Below are positions 38,597-48,297 of a DNA stretch of 64,000 nt, in pieces. The position numbers were made by a program, and so were the translations under genes. The DNA comes from Gilliamella sp. Pra-s52 (GTDB lineage Bacteria > Pseudomonadota > Gammaproteobacteria > Enterobacterales > Orbaceae), in assembly GCF_009795805.1 (NCBI RefSeq), contig NZ_WTEY01000005.1:1-64000 (forward strand), given 5' to 3'. Position 1 is the stretch's first letter; every line of letters starts with the position of its first letter. The notes beneath the pieces were generated by a model, which did no database searches, was not told the DNA's origin, and saw only the letters and a program-made list of their open reading frames with translations.

Positions 38597-39057
38597 TCAA
38601 AGACGGTGACCATATTATAGTAATTAAATAATAAAGCAATACCTATTTAATTTAAACGCCATATTTTTAAACATTATTGATTGAATATAGATTGTTTTAT
38701 TACATAAGCACAAAGTCACATAAAATTTTTTAACACTAACTTTAGTTTTTTACTTACGCCAAAGATAGCTCAAATCTAACTACACTAAAAATAGAAATAA
38801 TCGTATAACCATATGATTTTAAATAAAAAATCCAAAATAAAAACTTCAATAAAATCAATACCCTACTTGAACGATTTTTATAGTAAATACGCTAACCTTT
38901 TTACAAAAGAGTAAGATTATTATTGTGGCTCTATTTATCTTGATGGATAAGAGCTTGGTATGTTTCAGGTGAAAATATATTGGTATAGTAAGCCATAAAT
39001 AATCATCCAATTGTAATTAACATAATTTTTTAATTGTTTAGTTTTATCTTAAAGTAA

Positions 39058-42000
39058 TCAGTTAAATTGTTGTTTAATCTCGGTCATCCAACGTGGAAGT
39101 TCGTCATGTAAGGCGAGATTGAGCATAAATAAATTATCAATATCTTTATTTGCTTTGTTTAAGTCAATCGTTTGAATAATTTCAGCAAAATAAGGCACAA
39201 TGTCCGATTTTGATAGTTCAAACTCAGTTATTGCTTGTAATAATAGCTTGCTATCAATGCCCCATTCGTTGGCAAACTGGTTAACGGCATGTTTGATTTT
39301 GTCGTTTTTCCAATTGGTAAATGCTTGATCAAAATGGATTTGACTTGATAGGCGACCAGTTAATAATTCGGTATCGACAAATTCCTTTAATATTTTTGCT
39401 TGTTGATCTTCGCCCATTTGGCTTAATTCTTGGATTTGTTCGTAGATTATGCGCTTAGTTTCGTCGTTAACGGTTTGCACACCATCAACATGCTTCACTT
39501 TAGATCCAATTAAGCTAAGAATATGCGCAGCATCAATCACCTGTGTGCCTGCTAATTTGGTTTTGCCAATTAAAGTGGGCACAATGGTTGGCGTTTTAGT
39601 GGTACTTTCTTTAGCGGTTAAGTTTTTAAATGCGCCAACATATTGCAACCAACGGTGCTCGGTCATGCCAAAAGTGGTATTATCCCATTGATACTCATAA
39701 TATTGTTGGACAATATTAAGCTGATCAGCCGCTATTTTAAATGCTTTGCTAAATTCAGTTAGTTTTTTATCATCATGTTGAATTAATTGCCATTGGGTTG
39801 GATCGGCTAAGGTTAAAACTAATTGCTCCAAATCGTTAGCTAAAATTCGCACAGCAGTGGCATAGGTTTCAACAATCGCTTTGCTACTACCACCACCACT
39901 ACCATATAGCTCAAGGGCTTGGTTAACCATTTGTTCGGTTAGGCGAGGGGTTTGGAAATTTACAATTGTGCCAAACTCTTTGCTAGAGCCAAACACGCGA
40001 TTGGTGCGTGAATACGCCTGAATTAAGTTTTGTAATTTTAAAGTACGGTCAACATAAAGGGTATTGAGTCGTTTAGAATCATAGCCGGTTAATAGCTGAT
40101 CAGCGACAATCACTAAATCAATATTTTTACCATTACGACCACTACCGCCACGGGTAGCACGTTCAACCACATCCTCAAAATAGGCTTGTTCGCCATGTTT
40201 TTTATCACCTGCGATAAACTTGATGCCAGTAAACTCAGCATAATCATTAAACATCGTGTTGATAATTTCAGGATCAACATTATCTGGATCATTTTCGTTA
40301 CCAAAGCTAAAGGTCATGGCGATATTGATTTTTTGCGCTTGGTTTGCCAGTTGTTTTTTAAATTCATGATAATAGGCAATGACCCGCTCTTTATAAGCGA
40401 CGGTTAAAATGGCATTAAATTGTTGCTGTTGCGATTGTGCTTGCCAGTTACTTAAAATTTCTTCAACCACTTGCGGGATATGGGTTTGATCATGATAAAC
40501 TAATAGTGCTTTATCTATCGCTTGCTTTTCAACTTCGGTTTCGCTCCAGCTATGTACTAATCGGGCGATTTCGCGATCGGATTGTTCTGGTTTTTCGATT
40601 TTAATACGCTCAATAAGCTTATCGCGTAAATCATCATAACTGCTAAATTCGCCCGTATTGATGTAATCGACATGAAATCCAAGCACGTTACCATCAGCAA
40701 TGGCTTCGTCAATGGTATATTGATGTAATTTAGGGCCAAATAGCTTTTCGGTAGTATTAATCACTTCGCTGTTTTCGTTTATTTTGCCTTTAATTTTGTT
40801 TTCGTCAAACAGTGGCGTACCAGTAAACCCAAAAAATAACCCATTTATTTTAAAATGGTTTTTTATATCGCCCATCATATTTTTCATGGTGGAACGGTGT
40901 GCTTCGTCAACAATAAAGACAATTTTTTTATTGGCTAAGTGATTATCTTTACCCTCTTCAAGAGCTTTAACCAAATTATGCAGTTTAAAAATAGTGGTTA
41001 CCACAATACCATTTTGGCGCGTGCTAAGGTGTTTTCTAAGCTGCGCGGTGCTGTGCGTATCATCAACGGTGACTGGTTCAAAAGCAGCATAAGCTTTAAA
41101 GTTATCACTGGTACGGCTATCAAGTTCACGCCGATCGACCAAAAAGACCACTTTATGAAAACCTGCACGGGTCGATAAAAATAGAGCTGTTTTAAAGCTG
41201 GTAATGGTTTTACCTGAACCCGTCGTATGCCAAACAAAGCCGCCATGTGGTTTTTTATCAGGATTATCCCAACCAAATGCCGCCCCTTCTACTGCTTGCA
41301 AAGCAAAGACCTGATAAGGACGCATTAGCATATGTCGGCGGTTTTCTTCTTCTTTGGCTTCATCAATGACTAAGTAGTCGCCCACCATTTGATGTGCCAT
41401 TGGGATCATTAAAAATTGTTCTATTACTTGCTGCCAATGATTGATCGGTTGATTTGATTTATTCGCCCAATGAAACACAAAGCTAGGATTAAAGTCATTA
41501 ATTGTTTTGGGCGTGGCAAAGTAACGGGTTTCGATTTCGCTACTTATTACCATCATTTGCGAAAAAGCCATAAAATTGTTGCTATATTCGCCATCTCGAT
41601 AGTAACGCTTAAACTGTTCGAATGCTTCGTCAAGGTTTTTATCGGTACGTTTTTGTTCGATATTAATTAACGGTAAACCATTAATTAACAGCACCAAATC
41701 AAAACGGTTACCGTTAGGTGTTTGCACTTCGCGGGCAATGCGATAACTGGAATCACCGCCACGCACCTCGGGTTTTTTAAAGATAGTTAAGGTAATTTGT
41801 TTACGGGTGATAAGCGGGTTATCATCGCGATAGATACCATCGATTTTGCCTTTTGACTCTTCCATGGCGAGCAGTTTTGCCGCTTGGTAGCTGTTTTGTA
41901 GTTGGTTAACTTTTGCCATTACTTGGCTAAATTCGTTATCGGTTAACTCAACGCCCTCAAGCTGATCAGCATTAAGCCGATTAAGTTCACTCCGCCAGTG

Positions 42001-42138
42001 GGTGACTAAATCATTAACCGTTACTTTACGTCGATTACCATCTAAAAAGTCAGGTGCCCGCCATTTATATATTTCTAATTCTTTAACAAAGTTTTCTTGA
42101 AAGGTTTTTTCTGCGGCATCTTTTACAACCTGACTCAT
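39058..42138 (-). CDS. hsdR: Type I restriction enzyme, R subunit
   Basis: A 1026-residue HsdR. The N-terminal nuclease domain (PD-(D/E)XK) has NRFDLVLLINGLPLINIEQK near residues 145-165. The SF2 helicase motor has WHTTGSGKTITSF (Walker A, ~308), FIVDEAHRS (DEAH, ~410), GFTGTPLF and 'QAYSRTNRV' (motif VI). With HsdM and HsdS it translocates and cuts DNA lacking the strain's methylation. Last gene of the operon, 14 nt after hsdS. Confidence 0.96.
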   Translation of the reverse strand: MSQVVKDAAEKTFQENFVKELEIYKWRAPDFLDGNRRKVTVNDLVTHWRSELNRLNADQLEGVELTDNEFSQVMAKVNQLQNSYQAAKLLAMEESKGKIDGIYRDDNPLITRKQITLTIFKKPEVRGGDSSYRIAREVQTPNGNRFDLVLLINGLPLINIEQKRTDKNLDEAFEQFKRYYRDGEYSNNFMAFSQMMVISSEIETRYFATPKTINDFNPSFVFHWANKSNQPINHWQQVIEQFLMIPMAHQMVGDYLVIDEAKEEENRRHMLMRPYQVFALQAVEGAAFGWDNPDKKPHGGFVWHTTGSGKTITSFKTALFLSTRAGFHKVVFLVDRRELDSRTSDNFKAYAAFEPVTVDDTHSTAQLRKHLSTRQNGIVVTTIFKLHNLVKALEEGKDNHLANKKIVFIVDEAHRSTMKNMMGDIKNHFKINGLFFGFTGTPLFDENKIKGKINENSEVINTTEKLFGPKLHQYTIDEAIADGNVLGFHVDYINTGEFSSYDDLRDKLIERIKIEKPEQSDREIARLVHSWSETEVEKQAIDKALLVYHDQTHIPQVVEEILSNWQAQSQQQQFNAILTVAYKERVIAYYHEFKKQLANQAQKINIAMTFSFGNENDPDNVDPEIINTMFNDYAEFTGIKFIAGDKKHGEQAYFEDVVERATRGGSGRNGKNIDLVIVADQLLTGYDSKRLNTLYVDRTLKLQNLIQAYSRTNRVFGSSKEFGTIVNFQTPRLTEQMVNQALELYGSGGGSSKAIVETYATAVRILANDLEQLVLTLADPTQWQLIQHDDKKLTEFSKAFKIAADQLNIVQQYYEYQWDNTTFGMTEHRWLQYVGAFKNLTAKESTTKTPTIVPTLIGKTKLAGTQVIDAAHILSLIGSKVKHVDGVQTVNDETKRIIYEQIQELSQMGEDQQAKILKEFVDTELLTGRLSSQIHFDQAFTNWKNDKIKHAVNQFANEWGIDSKLLLQAITEFELSKSDIVPYFAEIIQTIDLNKANKDIDNLFMLNLALHDELPRWMTEIKQQFN

Positions 42139-42152
42139 TCCTTAACTCCTTT

Positions 42153-43379
42153 TTATACAAACATTTCGTTTAAATAAGCTTGTTTGATGTTTTTTAATTT
42201 ATCTAATTTTTTTTGTTCTAAATTTATGTGCTTTTCTAATAAATTAAAAAATGTTGATATTTTATCTTGTTCAATTATATCCGTTAGTGTAATAAATAAT
42301 GTTGACAAAGAGTTGGCACTAATATGTTTGACTGTAGTTCCTGTCACTAAAGGAAAAATTTTCTTATGATTAGCATTTATTTGATAAGATAAATATTCTG
42401 CATTAATTTCATCTGAAATTGTTGCAATTAAAGTATCGCTACCAGCTTTTACATTTTTTTTAGTGATAGTAGTGGTTCGAGCCAGACCTCTAGGAGTAAC
42501 ATCTGACATAGGGAAAAGTAAAGAATTTGTTGGTATAATATTACCTTCGTTACTTTCAGACCAATGAATTACATTATCAATTACGGGAGAAAATTTATAT
42601 AAGTCAGCATAGTGTATTACTGGATGTCCGTTATCTTCACTATTTAATACATCTTTTGCTAAATTAGCTCCCTTGCTCCATATTGTAACATTCCCTAATT
42701 TATTAGATGTCCAATCTTCACAAAAACCACTAAACCGCAATCTAGGCTTTAATTCTCCCTCATTTGGAAACATTTCCGTCAGATAGGCAGATTTTAAGGT
42801 TTTGGCTTTTTCTAATTTTTTTTGTTGAGTGTTAATTAGGTTATCAAGTTTCTTAAAGAATCCGCCTATTTGGGTTTGTTCATCACTATTGGGTAACTCA
42901 ATATTATGGTTTTTAACGATATCCGAGTTTAAATTAACCTGGCTGCCTGGTTGTCCATATTTTTGCCATTGTAATTTAAACATATCTAAATATTGAAATA
43001 GAAATTCTCGATGAAATTTAGGATTCAGAAAAATCAAAAAACCATCGTGGACACCTGTTTTAATATAATTTATAACGGGCTTACCAACGGTAGCCGCTAT
43101 ACTTAATAGTAAATGAGGTTCGTATAATACTCGTGTTTTTTCTTGACCAGCTACAGATAAGCGTTGTTCTAAATAATAAATACGTCCTTCCTGCTCGGTA
43201 ACATCGGAAATACGCAACCAACCAATGTCTGATTTTTTATCAAACCATTTTTGATCTTGGATGGGGCGGGGGCTTGCCCCTCTAACTATTTCCGCTATTT
43301 TTCCTAAAGTAGTTATATTCCAATTACCACTAAATTGTTTAAACCGCCGCTTAGGGATTAATTTTTTACTTGCACTCAT
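42153..43379 (-). CDS. hsdS: Type I restriction enzyme, specificity (S) subunit
   Basis: A 408-residue HsdS with two target recognition domains, each followed by a conserved helical spacer: TRD1 residues ~15-165 (WNITTLGKIAEIVRGASPRP), spacer ending KAYLTEMFP-like (SAYLTEMFPNEG), and TRD2 ~215-365, spacer ending 'KQAYLNEMFV'. The repeat of AYLxEMF marks the two halves. It dictates a bipartite recognition sequence that cannot be predicted here. The start overlaps the hsdM stop by 4 nt (ATGA). Confidence 0.94.
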   Translation of the reverse strand: MSASKKLIPKRRFKQFSGNWNITTLGKIAEIVRGASPRPIQDQKWFDKKSDIGWLRISDVTEQEGRIYYLEQRLSVAGQEKTRVLYEPHLLLSIAATVGKPVINYIKTGVHDGFLIFLNPKFHREFLFQYLDMFKLQWQKYGQPGSQVNLNSDIVKNHNIELPNSDEQTQIGGFFKKLDNLINTQQKKLEKAKTLKSAYLTEMFPNEGELKPRLRFSGFCEDWTSNKLGNVTIWSKGANLAKDVLNSEDNGHPVIHYADLYKFSPVIDNVIHWSESNEGNIIPTNSLLFPMSDVTPRGLARTTTITKKNVKAGSDTLIATISDEINAEYLSYQINANHKKIFPLVTGTTVKHISANSLSTLFITLTDIIEQDKISTFFNLLEKHINLEQKKLDKLKNIKQAYLNEMFV

Positions 43380-45961
43380 TGCGTTACCACCAGATCTTGC
43401 ATCATCGCTTGTAACTCGGCTTCGAGTTGTTCGATTTCTTTATCGATAGAAGTTAAGGTATCTTGATAACGTTCGTTTAACATTTGCAGGGTTTTTAATT
43501 CGGCTTTAATCGGTTTTTCGATTAATTCTCCCAGTAACGCAATGGTATTACCAAACCATTTTTTGTACATTAGTCTGTCAATTTCTTCATTAGTTAAGCT
43601 TAAAATCCGTTCTTGTACCGCTTCTTTTAATGCCAATTCTTCCATTTTGATTTGTTTACTTAATGTGGATTTTTGGCTGATTAATTTATCGACTTTTTTA
43701 AGTATTAAATAGGTTTCAGCATCTTTGGGTGTATCTTTTAACTCTTGTTTAAGTTTTTTGTTATCCAATGAGTCTAACGGTTCGTCATCATCGTTCTTTT
43801 TCAACGATTCATACAGCGCATCGTACTCAGGGTTGTCTTCGACTTTGGCCGCTTCAATAAGATCCGTAAGTTCGCTTTCTAGCGTTTGGATTTGCTGTTT
43901 ATTGTTGTCGATATTGGTTAGCTTATCGGCATATAATTCACGGGCAATTAATTCGCTTGGAATTAGGCTGCTAATAAAGCCGTCTTGCTCAGACCGTTTT
44001 TTAGCACCACTACCTTTGTTGACCATATTGGGTACTCGGTTACGTGCTGCGGTATAAAAATTAGTTTTAGGTGCTGAAATAATTTCACTATCATGCAGTA
44101 ATGAATTTTGCCAAATTTCGGCAATAATCTGATAGCCGTCATAGATATCAAGGTGATTAAAGCTAGCTAGCAGGCTTTTTATGTCGTTTAACATGGCTTC
44201 CATTAGTGGGTGAATTTGCTCAGCATCATTAATTGCAATGATTTGTGACCAATATCGCTCTATATAAGCTTGCGTTTGTTTTGCTAATTGCGCCGATTGC
44301 TGTTGTACCCGTTCATCATTTAAGATTTTAGCGCTTAATTCGCTAATTTCTTCTTTTAAGGTGAAATAGTGCGGACGCACAGGTGCTAATGCCGCCTGCA
44401 ATACGTCAGGCGTGGTGGCACGAATAACAGTAAGTTGCTCAATATTGTGCTGTGGTATGCCACCTAATAAATGACCTTCAACGTCGTGAGCAATATCATC
44501 ATCAATGGTATCAATATAACGAGGGATATTGAGGTTGTATTCATTGGCGATAATTTCTTGGCGAGTGGCTAAATGACTATAACCCGCTTGTTCTTGACGT
44601 GATACATAAGTATCAACAATTTTGGCGATGTCTTTTTCTTGCAAGACATTTTGCTTACCCACTTTTATAAAAGTATTTGATGCATCAATGATTAATACCG
44701 GATCGGTCAGTTGACGATTCTTTTTTAACACTAAAATAACAACGGGAATGCCAGTGTTGGTAAAAAGATTACTAGGCAAGCCAATTACGGTATCAATATA
44801 GTTTTTTTCTAATAATCGTTTACGGATTTCGCCCTCAGCAGCGCCACGGAATAGGATCCCATGCGGCAATACGATCGTCATAGTACCACTTTGCCCTAAA
44901 TGGAATAGCCCATGTAATAAAAAGGCAAAGTCACCTTTTGAATCGGGCGGTAATACGCCTGCTATTTCAAAACGGGGATCGCTCACTTTTAGCCCAGCAC
45001 GATTCCAGTTTTTTACAGAATACGGGGGGTTCATCACCACTGCATCAAACTGCACCCCTTCGCTAGGGCGCTCTGGGTCTTCTGGCCAATCCTGCGCTAA
45101 GGTATCACCATTTTTAATGGTCATTTTATTTGGTTTGACTTCATGCAGTAATAAATTCATACGCACCAAATTATAGGTTGCGGTATTTTTTTCTTGGCCG
45201 TAATAGGTTAAGCTTTGTTGTGCTTGTTTTGTTAAATGTTTTTTAACGGTTAGTAACAATGAGCCAGACCCCACCGTTGGGTCATAAATTGAACGAATAT
45301 TTGGCGTTTTGGCGGCGATTTGCGCCATTACTTCACTTACTTGACGGGGAGTATAGAATTCCCCCGCTTTTTTACCCGATTCCATGGCAAATTGTCCAAT
45401 CAGGTATTCATAAGCATCGCCTAATACATCGCCTTTTTGTAAAGCAACCATGTCAAGATCGGCAAATAATAAGATTAAGGCTTTAATATTTTTACTGCGT
45501 TCGTGTAAATTACTACCAAGTGCGGTATCGGTTAAATCTAAGGTTGAATTAGAAAACAGATTCTTAAAGTCATCGGCATCTTTGCTATTGGCAATTGAAC
45601 GCTCAAAGTGATTTAAGCTGTCGATCACTTTTTGCACTTCAAAATTACCTTTATTTATATCTTCAATCCAAGTTTGATAAAGGTGTTCGGGTAAAACATA
45701 ATAACCTAGCGTATTTTGCAGTATGCTTTCTAATTGAGGGCCACGTTCAGCCATGCTTTTATGATAATTAGCGATAAGCTCGGACTGCGTGATCTCATCT
45801 CTGGTTATCATCATTTTAAATGATGATAATGTTTTATCGCTTAAAAATTTATAAAACATTAAACCTAACATATAGTCTTTATAACGACTGGCATCCATCG
45901 AACCACGCAGCTCATTGGCGCCATCCCATAACCGACTTTTAATCTCTTCAGATGTAATCAC
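43376..45961 (-). CDS. hsdM: Type I restriction enzyme, methylase (M) subunit, long form
   Basis: An 861-residue HsdM. The N-terminal helical domain (LWDGANELRGSMDASRYKDY) precedes an N6-adenine methyltransferase with SAM motif DPTVGSGSLLLTV (~229) and catalytic NPPYS (~310). The methylase core ends near residue 500. The rest is an unusual ~350-residue C-terminal extension, largely charged coiled coil (ELTDLIEAAKVEDNPEYDAL; EIEQLEAELQAMMQD at the end). Usual HsdM is ~500-530 residues, though long forms exist. First gene of hsdM-hsdS-hsdR. The 355-base gap upstream (45962-46316) has only a small CTATTC/GAATAG inverted repeat. Confidence 0.94.
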   Translation of the reverse strand: MITSEEIKSRLWDGANELRGSMDASRYKDYMLGLMFYKFLSDKTLSSFKMMITRDEITQSELIANYHKSMAERGPQLESILQNTLGYYVLPEHLYQTWIEDINKGNFEVQKVIDSLNHFERSIANSKDADDFKNLFSNSTLDLTDTALGSNLHERSKNIKALILLFADLDMVALQKGDVLGDAYEYLIGQFAMESGKKAGEFYTPRQVSEVMAQIAAKTPNIRSIYDPTVGSGSLLLTVKKHLTKQAQQSLTYYGQEKNTATYNLVRMNLLLHEVKPNKMTIKNGDTLAQDWPEDPERPSEGVQFDAVVMNPPYSVKNWNRAGLKVSDPRFEIAGVLPPDSKGDFAFLLHGLFHLGQSGTMTIVLPHGILFRGAAEGEIRKRLLEKNYIDTVIGLPSNLFTNTGIPVVILVLKKNRQLTDPVLIIDASNTFIKVGKQNVLQEKDIAKIVDTYVSRQEQAGYSHLATRQEIIANEYNLNIPRYIDTIDDDIAHDVEGHLLGGIPQHNIEQLTVIRATTPDVLQAALAPVRPHYFTLKEEISELSAKILNDERVQQQSAQLAKQTQAYIERYWSQIIAINDAEQIHPLMEAMLNDIKSLLASFNHLDIYDGYQIIAEIWQNSLLHDSEIISAPKTNFYTAARNRVPNMVNKGSGAKKRSEQDGFISSLIPSELIARELYADKLTNIDNNKQQIQTLESELTDLIEAAKVEDNPEYDALYESLKKNDDDEPLDSLDNKKLKQELKDTPKDAETYLILKKVDKLISQKSTLSKQIKMEELALKEAVQERILSLTNEEIDRLMYKKWFGNTIALLGELIEKPIKAELKTLQMLNERYQDTLTSIDKEIEQLEAELQAMMQDLVVTQ

Positions 45962-46316
45962 AACGTATCAACCTCATTAACTAATTTATTTTGGCATGAA
46001 AGTATCATCGGTTTATTTTTGATTTATTCCATAACCAACACAATTGCGTCGTATTTTAGCGGTAATTAGTTTCAAATCCTAGCTAAATAAGTAAAAATCC
46101 TATTCCTATAAAACAGAATAGAGCTAGACATTATAAGGAAAAGTGGCAAATTTTATTAGGTGCTTGAATTGTTGTATTTTTTGAAAATTTGTATAGTTTG
46201 AAAAACTGAAAATTAACAATTTAAAAGAAAATAAAATTTGTTGGTATTTTTCTATTATACTAAATAAATTCTGTCATGAGCAGTTAATAAATAATAAGGA
46301 ATAAGGAAATTAAGTC

Positions 46317-47146
46317 ATGAGTTTTAATATTAACCAACCGGTAACCAATCCCAAATTAATCGAAGCATTACAGGCATTTAATCAAATACCATCGTTAGAA
46401 ACACAAAAAATTTGTTTGATAATTTAAAATCAGCAAAGTTATTAGCCCCCATTACAATGGATTTACCAAATGATATTGAAAGCAATGACGATAACACTAT
46501 TACCTTGCAACAAGACACCGTACTTTCTTTTGTTGCAATCAGTAATGTTGAGAATGAGAATTTCTTTCCTGTATTTACTGATTGGGATGAATTAAGGAAA
46601 TGGCAAAATATTGAAGATCAACAAACGTTAGTTGTAGATTTATCCTATTATCAAACATTACTTAATGATTCAGATGGATGTAAAGGTGTCGTTATTAATC
46701 CATTTGGTCATAGTATTCAATTAGATCGTTCCATGTTGTCAGAAGTATTTACTGATAACTCGCCTTCAACAGAAAACAGAAAAGAAATTTATATTCCTAA
46801 AGAGACTAAAGTTGTTATTGGTACTCCTGAACAATACCCTCATTTGTTGGTTGATATGCTCAAGGATTATTTACAAAATAAATTGGAAGTTAACTCAGCC
46901 TATTTAAGATTAATGCTGCAAAATCAGCAACAGCGTTATTTAGTTGTTCTTGATATCCCAAAAGGTGTGGATGAAAAAGCAATATTTAATGATTTAGGTC
47001 AAGCAGCGCAATCTTTCCTTGCTAAAGATATGTTTATTGATTTTATTGTCGCTGATACTGAATTTGGTCAACAAGCAATCAAGGATGAAAAGCCATTTTA
47101 TCAAAAGAAAAGGAAGGGGTTTTTTAATCGTTTATTTGGCAGATAA
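46317..47146 (+). CDS. SseB-family protein, apparent frameshift near the start
   Basis: An ATG at 46317 with AAGGAATAAGGAAA upstream opens MSFNINQPVTNPKLIEAL, but the frame stops at 46428. The downstream frame (LFDNLKSAKLLAPITMDL) continues the same protein from the A6 run 46405-46410; one missing A there would account for the break. Repaired, the product is ~276 residues. The body matches SseB: FFPVFTDWDELRKW, GVVINPFGHSIQLD, and an SseB C-terminal domain from VVIGTPEQYP. Its role is unclear; SseB homologs act as stress or secretion-associated factors. It may instead start at TTG 46412, losing ~32 residues. Either real inactivation or a sequencing error in the homopolymer. Confidence 0.7.
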
Positions 47147-47288
47147 TTTGTTAGATAAATCGATAAATATATTTTTTTCATATACTTGCATTAGGAAAAA
47201 TTTAAAACAAACTTGTATTAGATATAGGATTTATTCACATTGTTTACCTGCTATAAACAATGTGGTGTTTTTCTATATTTTAGTAATA

Positions 47289-47924
47289 TCACTCACTAGC
47301 CACAGTAAAGCGTTGCTTAATATATTTAGCTGTTTCTGCTTCGTCAATCATGGCAATGGCATAATCGGCATAACTAATTTGGCTTTTTCCTTTGTTGTTA
47401 AATAACACTTCTTCGCCTCCTATAATATAATGCCCTGTCCTTTCGCCATCAGCGTTAAACTCAATTGCTGGGCTTAAATAAGTCCATTGCACATCATTGC
47501 ATTGTCTAAGTTCATCAAGTGCTTTTGCCATATTGGTTGCTAATGGTTTAAATTCATCAGGAAAATCAGGTGTATCAACCAAACGGATTGAATGTTGTGG
47601 ATTAACGTATAAACTTCCTGCACCGCCAACTATTAATAGGCGATTAGCTTTACCGCTCAAGATATCGGTTAAATGTTTTAAACTGGTTTGATGCAATGGC
47701 AGTGATTCAAGTGCCCATGTGCCAAATGCATCAATAATCACATCATAGGGTTTTAAATCACCATAGGTTAATTCAAATAGATCTTTAATTAGCACAGTTG
47801 CTTTGGGATCGAGATGTTGATTTGGTTTACGCACAATCGCAGTAACGTGATGACCTCGTGAAATAGCTTCTTTTACCAAAAGTTGCCCTACTTTACCGCT
47901 TGCACCAATGACTGCAATTTTCAT
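47289..47924 (-). CDS. NAD(P)-dependent oxidoreductase (NmrA/atypical SDR)
   Basis: A 211-residue Rossmann protein with the dinucleotide motif VIGASGKVGQLLVKEA (GxxGxxG), then AIVRKPNQH. Family members act as NAD(P)H-dependent reductases or sensors; substrate not predictable. It lacks the longer C-terminal half of classical NmrA, as is usual for this ~210-residue group. AAAAGGAGCAAAAT precedes the ATG on its strand. Divergent from treB. Confidence 0.82.
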   Translation of the reverse strand: MKIAVIGASGKVGQLLVKEAISRGHHVTAIVRKPNQHLDPKATVLIKDLFELTYGDLKPYDVIIDAFGTWALESLPLHQTSLKHLTDILSGKANRLLIVGGAGSLYVNPQHSIRLVDTPDFPDEFKPLATNMAKALDELRQCNDVQWTYLSPAIEFNADGERTGHYIIGGEEVLFNNKGKSQISYADYAIAMIDEAETAKYIKQRFTVASE

Positions 47925-48147
47925 ATTTTGCTCCTTTTAAGCGTCTAAGCATTAACTGATATAAGAATGGTTTTAGATTAGTCTTTAATTTTTTACCGTA
48001 AAGATGGCAATAAATATAAGGTTATAAAGGCTTTTTAATACTCTATATTACATCTTATTTTTGTTTTAGCTGTTAGTTAACAGTGCTTATTTATTAAATA
48101 AAGCCAGTAATCATGTTTATTTAATTTGTGCTTATTTGACTGCAATA

Positions 48148-48163
48148 TGTGACATTAGTCACA
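48148..48163 (+). promoter_or_regulatory. CRP site before treB
   Basis: TGTGACATTAGTCACA, a perfect TGTGA-N6-TCACA site 135 bp before the treB start. It predicts cAMP-CRP control of trehalose use. Confidence 0.8.
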
Positions 48164-48178
48164 AACAAGAGTATGTTT

Positions 48179-48196
48179 CCATTTATTAATAAATGG
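48179..48196 (+). promoter_or_regulatory. 18-bp palindrome before treB, candidate operator
   Basis: CCATTTATTAATAAATGG is a perfect palindrome 15 bp downstream of the CRP site, where a repressor of treBC would act. No regulator gene is adjacent, so its binder is unknown. Confidence 0.45.
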
Positions 48197-48297
48197 ATCC
48201 AATCTATAGTGAATTGCAACCCCAAAATAGTTAGTCTATTGATAAAGTTAAAATAGTGTAAGCTTCAATTTGGCTTAACTAAGGAGAGAATAAGATT

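Noticed and set aside
38620..39057. A gene or attachment site downstream of the initiator tRNA
   Set aside because: No integrase, no repeat of the tRNA 3' end and no open frame with coding character in this stretch.
46401..46416. Programmed -1 frameshift in the SseB-family gene
   Set aside because: In the zero frame the codons are CAA AAA ATT, which do not form the X-XXY-YYZ heptamer; plain mutation, slippage or sequencing error fits as well.
47019..47405. A 128-residue open frame overlapping the SseB-family gene and the oxidoreductase gene
   Set aside because: It is out of frame with both better-supported genes, low in complexity and without a ribosome binding site.
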